This document shows positions 17,130 through 29,400 of a DNA stretch of 64,000 nucleotides, piece by piece. Source of the DNA: Acidobacteriota bacterium (lineage in GTDB: Bacteria; Acidobacteriota; Terriglobia; Bryobacterales; Bryobacteraceae); NCBI GenBank assembly GCA_025352795.1, contig JANXSF010000130.1, positions 31,717-95,716 on the forward strand, read 5' to 3'. Below the pieces are notes generated by a model. That model saw only the letters and a list, made by a program, of their open reading frames with translations, did no database searches and was not told where the DNA came from. The stretch's first letter is position 1. Each line of letters begins with the position of its first letter. The translations under genes were made by a program, and so were the position numbers.

Positions 17130-20100
17130 ATGTTCAATAAAACTATTCGTGCAATCTCACTTGCGACTGCATTTTTTTCAGTTTCAGCGGTCGGCTTGCT
17201 TGCGCAGGTAGGAGCACGCTTAGAAGGAGTTGTTGAAGACCAAACCGGTGCCGTCGTTGTAGGCGCCAAAGTCACTTCAATTAACTCTAAGACGCAAGCG
17301 CATCAGGAAACCACTTCCGGCGCGGATGGTCGATTTGTTTTCCCGGTGGTTCAAGCCGGTATTTACTCCTTAACCGCAGAAGCAGCAGGATTTCGCAAAT
17401 CCGTACTAGCCAATGTTGAAATCGGAATTGCCGCCGTTTCTTCTTTTGTCATCAAACTGGAAGTGGGGCAAGCGGCGGAAAGCGTGACCGTTGAGGCCAA
17501 CACGGTGTCGGTCCAAACCGCGCAATCGCAGATTTCGCGCGCAGTGAACCTGAAGGACATTGACACTCTTCCGCAATTGGGAAGAACTCCAATTATTCTT
17601 GCCGCCTACCAACCTGGTGTATCTACCGACGCTGGTGACCCCACTTTCTCCCGCATCAACGGAGCTCGGCAGGGAAGCAACAATGCTCGTCTGGATGGCA
17701 TTGATATCAACGATTCGGTGGTGCCACGTTTAGGGCTCTCGCTAACTGCCAATAATAGCGATTCCATTGGGGAATTCCGCATCATCCTGCAAGGCGGCAA
17801 CGCGGAGTATGGCCGCAATGCTGGCGGTCAAGTTGAATTGGTTACTCGCAGTGGAAGCAATGTGTTTCACGGCAATGGATTTGAATATCTGCGGAACACA
17901 GCGTTGAACGCAAACCAGTTCTTTAGTAATCAATCGGGAACGTTACGGCCTAAGTTTATTCAAAACCTATTTGGTGGTTCGTTTGGCGGGCCTATCTTGA
18001 AGAATCGTACCTTCATTTTTGGCAACGTTCAAAGGCGCGATACCAAACAGGAGACGGTTAGGAACCGCACAGTTTTAACCCCCGAGGCGAAAGCAGGTTT
18101 ATTCCGGTGGACTCCAACGACCGGCGGAGCGGTTCAGACTTTTGACATTGCAGCCAATGATCCCTTGAAGAAAGGCGTTGATCCGGCAGTTAAAAAATTA
18201 TTCGATCTTCTGCCTACTTCAAACAATGGCGACTTGGGTGACGAGCTGAACACCGCTGGTTATCGCTTTAACAACCCAAGCGGAAGTTTCGAGGATCAGT
18301 TTACGATTCGTGGGGACCATAACGTGACGAATAATCACCGAGTTTTCATGCGATGGAGCTGGCAGCGTAACCTTTCGATTGATGCTTTAAATACGGCGGA
18401 TGCGCCTTTCCCAGGAGGCATTCAAGGCTCGCAGGGAGGCCACCGCTGGGGCTACGGAATTGGTTCCGATTGGAATTTGACACCCACTGTGGTGAATGAA
18501 TTCCGCATTGGTCATCAGAGCGCAACTACGGCGTTCAATCGACCGGGTCGCATTCCAGGGCCACAGATCATCCCTAACCTTTACACCAATCCTATTCTGC
18601 CGATCTTCGCACAAGGACGAAATTCTCCGGTTTTGGATATTAGCGATTCACTCACCAAGATTTGGGGTAAGCACGCTTTCAAAGCAGGCTTCTCATTCCG
18701 GAATACTTTGCAGTATGGATACAACGACGCTGGCATTTATCCCAATGTTTCGCTGGGTACTGGCAACGGCAATTTGGTAGCATCCACTTTTGGTCCACAG
18801 GGGCTTTCAGGTACGCTGAGGACCAGATTTGAGAACCTTTACAACGACGTGTTGGGTCGTATGGATCGAGTTGTGCAGACTTACTACAGCGATTTGCAAA
18901 AGTTTCAAGGTCCCGGAACTCCACGCGTTCGAAATTTTATCCTCAATGAAAGCGGTTACTTCCTGCAAGACGATTGGCGTGTAGCCCGAAATTTCACATT
19001 GAACTTTGGTTTGCGATATGAGTACTTCGCAGTTCCTAAAGAACGCGATTCTTTGCAAGGAAATCTGGACAAGATCACCAATGTAAATTCGGTTTCACAG
19101 ATAGGCGACCTTACGGTACAGAAGACCAACAACTGGTACAACCCGGACCGAAATAATTTTGCTCCTCGGGCTGGATTTGCTTGGGATGTTAAAGGCAATG
19201 GAAAGACAGCGATTCGGGGCAACTACGGTATATTTTATGACCGTGCCATTGGCGCTGTGGTTAGTCTAGCTGATGGAAATACTCCAGGATTTTCGTTTAC
19301 TTCCGAGGTATTCCCTAATTCCGTCGCGGGCTCAGACAACCGATCTGGCTTAGGCATTCCGGCGACTGCCCAACCCCCAGCACCTGTTCTGACTTTGCCG
19401 CAAACCCGCTCCTTTTCAGTTGTAGGATTTAATCCGAACTTGGCCACCGGTTACGTGCAGAGCTTTGCGCTTAATGTGCAACACGAAATTGCACGAAATA
19501 CAATTTTGGAAGTGGGCTACGTAGGTTCCCGTGGAGTGAAGCTATTTATGAACCGCGATCTGAACCAGACTCGCATCAATGAGGATTTCCTCAAGTCCTT
19601 TAAGGAAATTCAGGCATTCCAGACCTCTGGCGCTGCTCCCTCGGCATCCAATACATTGGTACGGATCTACGGCACACCTTCTGCGGTTCTAACCGGATTG
19701 GGAGCTTCGAACTTTACTCAAGGCCGCGTTGGTACAGCAGCTGATAATTTGGATCGCACTCAATACACGCGGTACGCAGCGGCTGGAGTATCGCCATTCT
19801 ACCTTCGTAATTTCCCGCAATTCAATCAAGTCGTTTATGGAAACAACGATGGGCGATCCTACTATAATTCTTTGCAAATCAGCGTTCGGCGCAATGTCGG
19901 CGCGTTGCGTACTGCGGTGAACTATACGTTCAGCAAGAGTGTGGACAACGTTTCCGTAGACGGCAATGGTTTCACTAATACGATTGATAATTTCAATCTG
20001 AAGTTGAACAGGGGCCGTAGCGATGTGGACCGTCCGCATGTGTTCAACATGTCCGCCAGTTATACCTTGCCCATCGGTAAAGGGCTGAAGTTCGGAGGCA

Positions 20101-20582
20101 ACATGCCCGGCTGGGCGAATTCCTTAGTCGGCGGTTGGGACATTGGCGTTCTCAGCAATTGGCAGAGCGGCGCACCATTCACAGTAAGTTCACAGAGGGC
20201 GACAACTTCGGGGCAAACCACTTGGGCAAATTATACGGGTGATCGCACCATTGGTAGCGTTGACCGGCGTGGGGACGGCGTCTTCTTCTATAGTGCTGAT
20301 GAAAATAAACGCTTCAGTTATCCGGTGGCTGGGGAAATTGGCAATTCGGGTCGTAACAGCTTCCGTAATCCTAGATACTTCAATGCCGACGCCTCTCTCA
20401 TCAAGAGATTCAAACTGTTTGAGACACATGCGGTGACATTCCGGGCTGAAGCTTACAACGTGTTCAACAACGTGAATTTTACCGGATTGAGCACCAACTT
20501 GGACACACCCTTAACGTTTGGGAAATTCAGTAGCACCACGGCTGCCAGAATCATGCAATTGGCACTGCGATACGACTTCTAG
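17130..20582 (+). CDS. Oar-like TonB-dependent receptor with carboxypeptidase-regulatory domain
   Basis: 1150 residues. A signal peptide (MFNKTIRAISLATAFFSVSA...LLAQ) is followed by a carboxypeptidase-regulatory Ig-like domain (LEGVVEDQTGAVVVGAKV to about residue 100), a plug domain (INGARQGSNNARLDGIDIND region) and a very long outer-membrane barrel ending in aromatic RYDF. This is the expanded Oar/SusC-like group of Acidobacteria, presumed to import oligosaccharides or other polymers' products in a TonB-dependent way. The start at 17130 is supported by GAGGGGAAAC and the signal peptide; a longer frame from 17031 would bury it. A strong terminator follows directly, so it is monocistronic. Confidence 0.88.
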   Translation: MFNKTIRAISLATAFFSVSAVGLLAQVGARLEGVVEDQTGAVVVGAKVTSINSKTQAHQETTSGADGRFVFPVVQAGIYSLTAEAAGFRKSVLANVEIGIAAVSSFVIKLEVGQAAESVTVEANTVSVQTAQSQISRAVNLKDIDTLPQLGRTPIILAAYQPGVSTDAGDPTFSRINGARQGSNNARLDGIDINDSVVPRLGLSLTANNSDSIGEFRIILQGGNAEYGRNAGGQVELVTRSGSNVFHGNGFEYLRNTALNANQFFSNQSGTLRPKFIQNLFGGSFGGPILKNRTFIFGNVQRRDTKQETVRNRTVLTPEAKAGLFRWTPTTGGAVQTFDIAANDPLKKGVDPAVKKLFDLLPTSNNGDLGDELNTAGYRFNNPSGSFEDQFTIRGDHNVTNNHRVFMRWSWQRNLSIDALNTADAPFPGGIQGSQGGHRWGYGIGSDWNLTPTVVNEFRIGHQSATTAFNRPGRIPGPQIIPNLYTNPILPIFAQGRNSPVLDISDSLTKIWGKHAFKAGFSFRNTLQYGYNDAGIYPNVSLGTGNGNLVASTFGPQGLSGTLRTRFENLYNDVLGRMDRVVQTYYSDLQKFQGPGTPRVRNFILNESGYFLQDDWRVARNFTLNFGLRYEYFAVPKERDSLQGNLDKITNVNSVSQIGDLTVQKTNNWYNPDRNNFAPRAGFAWDVKGNGKTAIRGNYGIFYDRAIGAVVSLADGNTPGFSFTSEVFPNSVAGSDNRSGLGIPATAQPPAPVLTLPQTRSFSVVGFNPNLATGYVQSFALNVQHEIARNTILEVGYVGSRGVKLFMNRDLNQTRINEDFLKSFKEIQAFQTSGAAPSASNTLVRIYGTPSAVLTGLGASNFTQGRVGTAADNLDRTQYTRYAAAGVSPFYLRNFPQFNQVVYGNNDGRSYYNSLQISVRRNVGALRTAVNYTFSKSVDNVSVDGNGFTNTIDNFNLKLNRGRSDVDRPHVFNMSASYTLPIGKGLKFGGNMPGWANSLVGGWDIGVLSNWQSGAPFTVSSQRATTSGQTTWANYTGDRTIGSVDRRGDGVFFYSADENKRFSYPVAGEIGNSGRNSFRNPRYFNADASLIKRFKLFETHAVTFRAEAYNVFNNVNFTGLSTNLDTPLTFGKFSSTTAARIMQLALRYDF

Positions 20583-20603
20583 ATCCTGCACCAGCTCAGT
20601 CAG

Positions 20604-20645
20604 AAAACGGCGTCCAGTCTCCCCAAAGACTGGACGCCGTTTTTA
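20604..20645 (+). terminator. Strong intrinsic terminator after TonB receptor
   Basis: Perfect 14-bp stem (AACGGCGTCCAGTC at 20606-20619 pairing with 20628-20641), an 8-nt loop TCCCCAAA, and a T run. The A run on the left could make it bidirectional. Confidence 0.9.
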
Positions 20646-20660
20646 TTAATTCAGTCGCCG

Positions 20661-20666
20661 TATAAT
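20661..20666 (+). promoter_or_regulatory. Perfect -10 TATAAT, 7 nt before PSCyt1 protein start
   Basis: TATAAT, TGGGTAC, then ATG at 20674. No ribosome site fits, so a leaderless mRNA is likely. The box lies only 16 nt past the T run of the preceding terminator. Confidence 0.5.
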
Positions 20667-20673
20667 TGGGTAC

Positions 20674-23600
20674 ATGCTGAAACGTTTCTTAACCTGGGCC
20701 GGATTCCTGGGGAGCCTTTGGGCGCAAGCTCCAGTCGACTTCATTCGAGACATCCAGCCCGTCTTTGAAAAATCTTGTTTGAGCTGTCATGGCTCCAAAT
20801 TACAGATGGGCGGCTTGCGGTTGGATTCTTCGGTGCTTGCTGCGAAATCAATCCAAGCTGGCAATGCTGCTGATAGCACTCTATTCCAACGTGTCGCTGG
20901 CATTGGCGAACAGGCGCGCATGCCGATGGGTGGTAAGCCTCTGAACCCGGTTCAAATCGCTGCCATCAAGGCTTGGATCACCGAGGGTGCCAAGTGGCCG
21001 GAAGCTGCCAGTGCCAAGACTGCCGAAATCAAAAAACATTGGGCATACATTGCTCCTGTGCGGCCTGCGCTGCCTGCCGTTTCAAAGAAAGATTGGGTAC
21101 GAAATCCGGTAGACCGATTCGTGTTGGCGCGGTTGGATCAGGAATCGTTGACGCCATCGCCAGAGGCGGACAAAGTCACGTTGCTGCGTCGGGCCAGTTT
21201 GGATTTGATCGGCCTGCCGCCAACGCCTGCTGAAGTGGATTCCTTTCTCGCTGACAAGAGCAAAAACGCTTACGAAAAGCAGATTGACCGGCTGTTGAAG
21301 TCGCCACATTATGGGGAACGTTGGGGTCGGCATTGGTTAGATGTTGCCCGTTATGCTGATTCCGATGGCTTTGAAAAAGACAAGCAGCGCAGCGTTTGGT
21401 TCTACCGTGACTACGTGATCAACGCACTGAATCGCGACCTGCCCTACAATCAATTTTTAGTCGAACAATTAGCTGGCGACCTGTTGCCCAATGCCACACA
21501 AGATCAAATGGTGGCCACTGGATTTCTGCGCAATTCCATGATCAACGAAGAGGGAGGTGTTGATCCGGAACAGTTCCGCATGGAAGCCATGTTTGACCGT
21601 ATGGACGCCATCGGCAAAAGCATGTTAGGGCTTACCATCGGCTGCGCCCAATGCCACAACCATAAGTTTGACCCGCTACAACAGGAAGAGTATTACCGAA
21701 TGTTTGCGTTCTTGAATAATACTCATGAATCCAACCTTTCCGTATACAGTCCGGCGGATCAACAAAAGCGTGCGGAGATTTTCCGCAAGACTCGTGAGAT
21801 TGAAGCGGAGTTGCGCCATCGATCGCCAGACTGGGCAGAGCGCATGGTGCGGTGGGAAGGGACCGTGAAGAATGATCAGCCTGAGTGGCAGGTGATTCGG
21901 CCAGAGGTGGATGACATTTCAACAGGTGGGCAGAAGTATGCGCTGATGCCCGATGGATCGTTTCTAGCAGCCGGTTATGCGCCTACCAAGCACACCGCCA
22001 AATTCACGGTGAAGACCGATTTGAAGCGGGTGGGCGGGTTTCGGCTGGAACTGTTGAACGATCCGAACTTGCCGCAAAATGGGCCAGGTCGATCTACTAA
22101 AGGCACTGGAGCGTTGACGGAATTCACGGTGGAAGCGCGGGCATCGCAGAGTAAAGACAAGACGCAAGCGGTGAAGATCGTGCGGGCATCGGCAGATGTA
22201 AATTTGCCGGAAAAGGAATTGGACGCCGCTTATTTTGATAAGACGAAAAAACGTCGAGTGACTGGTCCCATAGAGTTTGCCATTGATGGTAAAGATGAAA
22301 CTGCCTGGGGTATGGATTCTGGGCCAGGCAGAAGGAATGTGCCGCGCAAGGCGGTGTTTGTGCCGGAAGTGCCGGTTGAAAATGAAGGCGGGTCAGAACT
22401 GACAATCTACCTGAGCCAGAAGGCTGGCGGCTGGAACAGTGACGATAATCAGAATCATAATTTAGGACGCATGCGCTTATCTGTCACTGCCGCAGTGGAC
22501 CCCAAAGCTGATCCGCTGCCAGCCAATGTTCGCCAGATTTTGTCGGTGAATGCTGCGCAGCGCTCCCCAGCGCAGACCGCTGTTCTGTTCAGCTATTGGC
22601 GAACTACGATTCCCGAATGGAAGGCTTCGAATGATGAGATTGACACGCTGTGGGCCGCGCATCCAGAGGGTTCCTCGCAACTGATTTTGTCTCAACGCAA
22701 TGAAATGCGCCGGACAAATATTCTGATGCGTGGGGATTTTCTAACGCCGTTGAAAGCTGTGGAACCGGGCGTGCCATCGTACTTGAATCCATTGCCTAAG
22801 TCCGACGGAGCGCCTGACCGGTTGACCTTTGCGCGCTGGATCGCTGATCGCAATGCGCCCACCACGGCGCGGGCTGTTGTGAATCGAACGTGGCAACAAT
22901 ATTTCGGTACAGGGATTGTGGCTACTAGTGAAGACTTGGGGAAGCAGGCCGATACACCGTCGCACGCTGAGTTGCTGGATTGGCTGGCTGTAGATTTTAT
23001 GGAGCAAGGCTGGAGCATGAAGAAACTGCATAAGTCGATTGTTACATCCGCCACTTATAGGCAATCGTCGAATGTAAGTGCCGAGTTACTTGCCAAAGAT
23101 CCTTATAATCGGCTGTTGGCACGTGGTTCACGCATCCGGGTGGAAGGGGAAATTGTGCGGGACATCACGTTAGCTGCCAGCGGTTTGTTGAATGAAACGG
23201 TGGGCGGTCCCAGTGTTTATGCACCTGCGCCGGAATTTATCTTCCAACCTCCGGTCAGTTACGGGCCAAAGATTTGGAATGAAGAAAAAGGTGCGGCGCG
23301 CTATCGACGGGCGCTTTACACGTTCCGCTATCGATCCGTTCCTTATCCGATGTTACAGAATTTTGATACTCCCAATGGGGATGTAAGTTGCGTGCGGCGG
23401 TCACGATCCAATACACCGTTGCAGGCACTTACTACTTTGAATGAACCATTGTTCCTGGAAGCGGCGCGGGCATTGGCTGCTAAGACATTGGCGGAAGGTG
23501 GCAAGACCGACGAATCAAAGCTGCGATTTGTTGTTCGACGCTGCATTGCACGGGACCCGAACGATGGGGAATCGGCGACATTGCTGAGGTTGCTGGCCAA

Positions 23601-23745
23601 ACAGCGCAATCGGTATGAAGCTGGTGGATTAAGCGCGGCTGAGTTAGTGGAAGGAACCACATCAGCGCATCCGAAAGAGCTAGCTGCCTGGACCACCGTT
23701 GCCCGCGTGTTGCTGAATTTGGACGAAACAATCACTAAGGAATAA
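20674..23745 (+). CDS. PSCyt1-DUF1549-DUF1553 secreted protein
   Basis: 1023 residues, exported ([19 protein letters not shown]). A Planctomycete-type cytochrome c domain at about residues 25-95 holds the heme-binding CLSCHGS. DUF1549 follows at about 140-340 ([49 protein letters not shown], a second CxxCH), then a sandwich-like insert and DUF1553 from about residue 700 ([20 protein letters not shown] to the C-terminus). These proteins are paired with DUF1501 partners in Planctomycetes and Solibacteres and are inferred to act in degradation of complex polymers, but no reaction is established. The partner gene starts 2 nt downstream. Confidence 0.88.
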   Translation: MLKRFLTWAGFLGSLWAQAPVDFIRDIQPVFEKSCLSCHGSKLQMGGLRLDSSVLAAKSIQAGNAADSTLFQRVAGIGEQARMPMGGKPLNPVQIAAIKAWITEGAKWPEAASAKTAEIKKHWAYIAPVRPALPAVSKKDWVRNPVDRFVLARLDQESLTPSPEADKVTLLRRASLDLIGLPPTPAEVDSFLADKSKNAYEKQIDRLLKSPHYGERWGRHWLDVARYADSDGFEKDKQRSVWFYRDYVINALNRDLPYNQFLVEQLAGDLLPNATQDQMVATGFLRNSMINEEGGVDPEQFRMEAMFDRMDAIGKSMLGLTIGCAQCHNHKFDPLQQEEYYRMFAFLNNTHESNLSVYSPADQQKRAEIFRKTREIEAELRHRSPDWAERMVRWEGTVKNDQPEWQVIRPEVDDISTGGQKYALMPDGSFLAAGYAPTKHTAKFTVKTDLKRVGGFRLELLNDPNLPQNGPGRSTKGTGALTEFTVEARASQSKDKTQAVKIVRASADVNLPEKELDAAYFDKTKKRRVTGPIEFAIDGKDETAWGMDSGPGRRNVPRKAVFVPEVPVENEGGSELTIYLSQKAGGWNSDDNQNHNLGRMRLSVTAAVDPKADPLPANVRQILSVNAAQRSPAQTAVLFSYWRTTIPEWKASNDEIDTLWAAHPEGSSQLILSQRNEMRRTNILMRGDFLTPLKAVEPGVPSYLNPLPKSDGAPDRLTFARWIADRNAPTTARAVVNRTWQQYFGTGIVATSEDLGKQADTPSHAELLDWLAVDFMEQGWSMKKLHKSIVTSATYRQSSNVSAELLAKDPYNRLLARGSRIRVEGEIVRDITLAASGLLNETVGGPSVYAPAPEFIFQPPVSYGPKIWNEEKGAARYRRALYTFRYRSVPYPMLQNFDTPNGDVSCVRRSRSNTPLQALTTLNEPLFLEAARALAAKTLAEGGKTDESKLRFVVRRCIARDPNDGESATLLRLLAKQRNRYEAGGLSAAELVEGTTSAHPKELAAWTTVARVLLNLDETITKE

Positions 23746-23747
23746 CC

Positions 23748-25148
23748 ATGTACTCAAACCAAGAAGATGCAAAAACAATTGGACGCCGCTGGTTCCTGGA
23801 ACAGTGCGGTGTGGGCTTGGGTGCCGCTGCGTTAACCTCACTTTGTGCTGACGCTTCCACCAACCCATTGGCACCAAAGCAGCCCCATCATGCGGCCAAA
23901 GCGAAGCGCGTTATCTACCTGTTTATGGCCGGTGCGCCATCGCACTTAGAGATGTTCGATTACAAACCGCAACTGGCAAAGTTTGACGGCACGCTACCCC
24001 CGGCAGATTTGCTGAAAGGGTACCGGGCGGCGTTCATCAACCCGAATTCCAAGCTGTTAGGGCCTAAGTTTAAGTTCGCTAAGCACGGGCAAAACGGGGC
24101 AGAGTTGAGTGAACTGCTGCCACACTTAGCCACCGTTGTAGATGACATTGCCATTCTGAAAGGCATGCAGACGGACGCGTTCAACCATGCGCCGGCGCAG
24201 ATATTGATGAACACCGGGTCGCAGCAATTTGGTCGGCCATCCATGGGTGCCTGGTCGACTTACGGGTTGGGTGCGGAGACGCAGGATCTGCCAGCATTTG
24301 TAGTGTTCAGTTCCGGCAAGAAAGGACCCAGCGGTGGGAACTCCTGCTGGGGTTCGGGCTTTTTGCCGACGGTGCATCAAGGTGTGCAATTTCGCGGATC
24401 GGGAGATCCGGTGTTATACCTTTCCAACCCCAAGGGTGTGGATGCGGAGCTACAGCGCGATTCGCTGGACGCAGTGCAGAAGCTGAACCAAATGCGGCTG
24501 GATACTGTGGGTGACCCGGAAATTGCGACACGCATCAGCTCGTTTGAAATGGCTTATCGTATGCAAACCAGCGCACCGGAGTTGATGGATATTTCCAAAG
24601 AACCAAAGCATGTGCTGGAAATGTATGGGGCTGAGCCAGGCAAGCCTTCGTTCGCCAATAACTGCTTGCTGGCACGGCGATTGGTGGAGCGCGGTGTACG
24701 CTTCGTGCAGCTATTTCACGAAGCGTGGGATCAGCATGGCAGCTTAGTGAAGGACATTAAGATCAACTGTCAGGATACGGATCAAGCCTGTGCCGCTTTG
24801 GTGAAAGATTTGAAACAGCGGGGAATGCTGGAGGATACGCTGGTGATTTGGGGCGGTGAATTTGGCCGCACACCAATGGTGCAAGGTGGCAGCGATGGGC
24901 GCGATCATCATCCCAATGCCTTCACCATGTGGCTTGCTGGTGGCGGTGTGAAACCAGGCATGGTGATGGGCGAATCGGACGAGTTAGGGTTCAATGTAGT
25001 GAAAGAAAAAGTTCATGTTCACGACTTACATGCGACCATACTGCACTTACTCGGTTTTGACCATACCAAGCTAACTTATAAGTTTCAGGGCCGCAATTAT
25101 CGGCTGACAGACGTGGCTGGTGAAATAGTTCAGCAAATGCTCGCCTAA
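23748..25148 (+). CDS. Tat-exported DUF1501 (sulfatase-like) protein
   Basis: 466 residues with a Tat-like signal ([22 protein letters not shown]). The DUF1501 core is visible in [53 protein letters not shown] and the closing [15 protein letters not shown]...[18 protein letters not shown]. The fold resembles alkaline-phosphatase/sulfatase enzymes, but the classic Ser/Cys nucleophile is not evident. It is cotranscribed with the PSCyt1/DUF1553 gene (2-nt gap), the standard pairing for both families. Confidence 0.88.
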   Translation: MYSNQEDAKTIGRRWFLEQCGVGLGAAALTSLCADASTNPLAPKQPHHAAKAKRVIYLFMAGAPSHLEMFDYKPQLAKFDGTLPPADLLKGYRAAFINPNSKLLGPKFKFAKHGQNGAELSELLPHLATVVDDIAILKGMQTDAFNHAPAQILMNTGSQQFGRPSMGAWSTYGLGAETQDLPAFVVFSSGKKGPSGGNSCWGSGFLPTVHQGVQFRGSGDPVLYLSNPKGVDAELQRDSLDAVQKLNQMRLDTVGDPEIATRISSFEMAYRMQTSAPELMDISKEPKHVLEMYGAEPGKPSFANNCLLARRLVERGVRFVQLFHEAWDQHGSLVKDIKINCQDTDQACAALVKDLKQRGMLEDTLVIWGGEFGRTPMVQGGSDGRDHHPNAFTMWLAGGGVKPGMVMGESDELGFNVVKEKVHVHDLHATILHLLGFDHTKLTYKFQGRNYRLTDVAGEIVQQMLA

Positions 25149-25245
25149 TTATCGCTCAATAAATAATGACCCTATTTTAGATAGATGATTGCGTAGTTGG
25201 TGGCCAGTTGAATACACTGTAGTTCACGTCTTAAATAACAGAATC

Positions 25246-26442
25246 ATGCGTTCAGTAACTTTCACCACACGGGGTGCGCTAGGAAAATCCTCACTTCGAG
25301 AAGCGAATGAGCGATTAGTCCTGACTTATATAGTCCGCCAACCCGGTATTTCCCGGCTTGCCATTGCCCGCGCCACCGGCCTTTCCCCCAGTGCGATTAC
25401 CGGAATTGTGGAACGTTTAAAGGTAGCCGGATTAGTTGTGGATGAGAAGACCGAACCTTCTTCCCAAGTGGGCAGGCCACCCAGTAATTTGCGATTAGTT
25501 CCCTCATCGCGACATGTTGTGGGAGTTGAAATTACCCCGTTTGACGCCACTTTGGTGCTGGCAGATTTGGTAGGCAATGTTGTGGAGCGTCGTGAAATTG
25601 CTGCGGAAAAGACGCCAGAAACATTTCTTGAAAGATCGAATGTGGCGCTTAAGGAAATGGTAGGCGGTGTAAAAACTCCGCTACTTGGCGTGGGTGTTTC
25701 CATTCAAGGCATCCTTGATCCGGCAACCGGTCAGGTGATCGCCGCAACCAACGTGAATTGGCGAAATGTTGAGGCCATGCGGTTGTTGCGCAAAGATCTG
25801 GATTTGAAATTTTATTGGGATAACAACGCCAACCTTTCGGCACTGGCTGAACAATGGTTTGCAGTTCCTGGGTCGGCTAGCCTGGATAACTTTGTGTTTG
25901 TGACCTTACGCGGAGGCTTGGGTACCGGTCTGATTTTCGGCGGGCATCTGGTGCAAGGGGCCACGGCTCGTGCTGGGGAATTTGGGCATACCGTTCTTTA
26001 TCCTGACGGGCGCAAATGTCTTTGCGGGAATCATGGATGCTGGGAAGAATATGCCAGCGATAAAGCACTGCTGCGCATGTATCATGAAAGCGGTGGGGAA
26101 CCCATTTGCGATTCACTGCAAGTAATTCATCGCGCGAGATCGGGCGATAAGGCGGCACTTAGCGCAGTGGCCGAAGCTGGTCGAAATCTGGGATTGGGAT
26201 TGATGAACGTCATCACTGGTTTGAATCCCGCTGCAATTTGTGTGGACGATTTTGCGGCCGTTGGTTGGGACTTAATTCAACCGGAAATCTGGAATGTGTT
26301 ACGGAGTCGTGTCCCGGATTATTGGTTAGCAGGGGTTCGTATTTTTCCTTCAGAACACGCCATTCATTCTTCACTTTCAGGTGCAGTAGCATTGGCGCTC
26401 TCAAAATACTTCACCAGCTTTCACAACGGACAGATGGCATAA
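25246..26442 (+). CDS. ROK family transcriptional regulator
   Basis: 398 residues. An N-terminal winged helix-turn-helix (ISRLAIARATGLSPSAITGIVERL) is fused to a ROK sugar-kinase-like domain that carries the zinc motif CLCGNHGCWE (Cys258-Glu267) and a DNNANLSALAEQW catalytic-type Asp region. NagC/Mlc-type members repress sugar-uptake genes and respond to a sugar. The start at 25246 (MRSVTFTTRGALGKSSLREAN) is preferred to 25189 because the upstream residues have no family counterpart. Located between the DUF1553/DUF1501 pair and a broken PVC-heme gene, it may control one or both. Confidence 0.85.
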   Translation: MRSVTFTTRGALGKSSLREANERLVLTYIVRQPGISRLAIARATGLSPSAITGIVERLKVAGLVVDEKTEPSSQVGRPPSNLRLVPSSRHVVGVEITPFDATLVLADLVGNVVERREIAAEKTPETFLERSNVALKEMVGGVKTPLLGVGVSIQGILDPATGQVIAATNVNWRNVEAMRLLRKDLDLKFYWDNNANLSALAEQWFAVPGSASLDNFVFVTLRGGLGTGLIFGGHLVQGATARAGEFGHTVLYPDGRKCLCGNHGCWEEYASDKALLRMYHESGGEPICDSLQVIHRARSGDKAALSAVAEAGRNLGLGLMNVITGLNPAAICVDDFAAVGWDLIQPEIWNVLRSRVPDYWLAGVRIFPSEHAIHSSLSGAVALALSKYFTSFHNGQMA

Positions 26443-26473
26443 TCAGGCCGTTTTGAGCTAAGATGCTCACACA

Positions 26474-29400
26474 ATGCAAAGACTTGGTTTTTTTGCGACC
26501 CTTACTTTGGCTCTGCTAGCGGGTTGGCTGGTGCATAGTGCAAAGCTTGTGCCAGCGGATACCGGATTAGGGTCGATTTCTGTGCCTGCTGGGTTCCAAG
26601 TTGAATTAGCGGTGAAGCCCGGCTTAGTGAATTACTCCATGCTCGTCACGCTGGATGATCAAGGTCGATTGTTCCTTTGCGAATCCTCTGGCAAGACAGT
26701 GAAGACACCGGAAATGTCTTCCGACCCCACCTATGTTGTCAGCATGCTGGAAGATACTGATGGAGACGGCGTCTTCGATAAGTCCACCGTGTTTGCTGAT
26801 AAATTGACTTTGCCTGCAGGGGCAGTTTGGTATCAGGGCAGCCTTTATGTGGCCGCTCCACCCAGACTCTACAAATTCACGGACACCAATGGCGATGGGG
26901 TCGCCGACCTGCGGGAGACCATTGTGGAAGGCTGGAATTTGTCGGCCAACGCGGCCAGTCTGCACGGCCCCATCATGGGTTGTACCTTACCGACGGACGT
27001 CATGGCTTCAACATCAACACCAAAGATGGCAAGCATTTTGAAGGCAAGGCGTCGCGCATTTGGCGTGTTCATCCCGATGGCACGGGGCTGGAAGTGTTGG
27101 CTGGTGGTGGCTTCGATAATCCCGTTGAAGTGGCTTTTACTGAAGCAGGCGACGTGTTTGGGACCATGACCTATTTCACTGATCCACGCGATGGCATGCG
27201 TGATTCCATTTTGCATTACGTGGAAGGTGGCGTTTATCCCAAGCCTTACATGGTGACCGAGTTTCCACGCACCGGGGAGCTAATGCCGGTGATGACTAAG
27301 TTTGCTCGTATTGCTCCTTCTGGATTGCTGCGATACAGAGGCAGCAGCTTTGGTCAGGAATTTCAAGGGAACCTGTTCACCGCGCAATTTAATTCGCATC
27401 GTGTGCAGTGGCATGTGGTGACGCGCGATGGGGCTACCTTCAAAACAGTGGATACTGATTTCTTCACCGCCAAGGATCCCGACATGCATCCCACCGATGT
27501 AATGGAAGACGCCGATGGCAGCATGCTGGTAGTGGATACCGGAGCGTGGTTCATTCACGGATGTCCGCTATCCAAAGTGGGGAAGCCCGATGTGAAGGGG
27601 TCACTCTATCGAGTTCGACGAAAAGGCGCGCTTGTGGCTGATCCGCTAGGGGCGAAGATTGATTGGAAATCGGCAGATTTAGGAACGCTGTTGGACGATG
27701 CGCGTCCAGCTGTTGTGGATCGGGCGGTGGAGTTGATGATGGAACGCAAGGCTGCGCAAGTGAAGCCAAAGACCATGCGTGGGGCCGCAGCGGCAGTGTT
27801 TGCAGTGTCCCGTATTGGGAATTTGGAAGTGCTGCGGGAATCGTTAAGCAGTGCCTGGCCGGAAGTTCGTCAAGCAGGTGCGCGGCAGTTGGGAATGGCT
27901 CATGACATTGCTGCTGTGCCATCGCTCATTCGGCTATTAAACGGTCAACCAGCGCATGTTCGAAGGCAGGCTGCGGCAGATCTGGGGCAGATCGGCGACC
28001 GGCGAGCAGTGGCTCCGTTGTTGGATGCCGCAGCCGATCCGGAAGATCGGTTCGTGGAACATTCCATTATTTATTCCTTGATCCAGTTGCATGATGCTGC
28101 GGCAATGGCTGGCAAGCTAGGCGACGCTCAGCCGAAGGTTCGTAAGGCTGCTTTAATCGCTTTGGACCAAATGGGAAAGAGTAGTATGACGGTGGACCAA
28201 TTGCTTCCCTTGCTCAGTGACAACGATGCGAAATTGCGGCGTTCGGCAATTTGGGTGGCGTCGCGACATCCTGCCTGGAGTGGACGCCTTTCTGCTGCTT
28301 TAATCAGTCGGCTGCGTGCCCCCCAGCTCTCCAATTCCGAAGCCGAAAGTTTGGGGGACGCCATTGCGGCGTTCTGTGACGATGCAGGAATGCGACGGTC
28401 GTTGGGTGCGGCCTTGGGCGACGGCTCGTTTGACGCAGCCAGGCAGGGAATGCTTTTAGATGCGGCAGAGCGCTGTTCTACTAATGGATTTCCGCAGGAA
28501 TGGAAGTCCGGTGTGGGACGGCTGCTGGCTCACCCGGACGCAGCCGTTCGAGTGGCCGCCATTGGATTGTTGCGAGCCCGTGGCGTACCCGATATGGATG
28601 CCGAACTGAATCTGTTGGCTTTAGACAAGGCCCAGTCGGACGACGTTAGAGTGGCTGCATTGAGTGCGCTCAGTGGTCGACAACCCTTGCGTGATGGCCA
28701 TTTTGCATTCCTGATCGGGAAGTTACTGCCTTCTGTGGAAGCGGCGGTGAAACTGGCCGCAGGTCAGGTTTTGGGTCGATCCCATTGCACAATATTCAAA
28801 TGGCTGCTACCGCCAAGACCCATTTTGCGAAAGCGGATGCACTGGTCTTACCGAATGTCTTGGATGTGTTTCGCAATGGCGGCGGGGAAGAGGTTGGTGC
28901 TGATTTGGTGAAGGCCCTGGAAGTGCAGGAATCGGCGTTGGGCACGGTAGGCATGGATCGTGTGAAGCAGGTGCTAGCCAAGTTTCCTGCAACGGTTCGG
29001 GAACAAGTTGCACCGCTGATGAAGCGTATGGCTACGGCAAAGGTGTCGCGTCTGGAAAAGTTAAAGAAGCTGGAAGGTACGTTAACCGCCCAGGGTAATT
29101 CATTCAAGGGCAGGGAACTGTTCTTTGGGGCAAAGACGGGATGTTCCAGTTGCCATACCATCGGGTTGGAAGGCGGCCACGTGGGTCCTGACCTGACCTC
29201 GATTGGCGCCATTCGCAGTTCACACGATCTTCTGGAAGCGATTGTACTGCCCAGTGAAAGCTTCGTTCCAGGTCACGAAGTATCGGGTGGAAACGGCTAA
29301 GGAAATGTATTCCGGAGTGCTGGGGAAGTTCACCGCTGATGCCGTGCGGCTGATAACTGGCCCAGGGGACGAAGTGCGCATTCCACGCAAGGAAATCGTA

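Noticed and set aside
27663..27905. ORF inside the HEAT region of the broken heme protein
   Set aside because: Out-of-frame shadow; the alignment of the HEAT repeats stays in the other frame.
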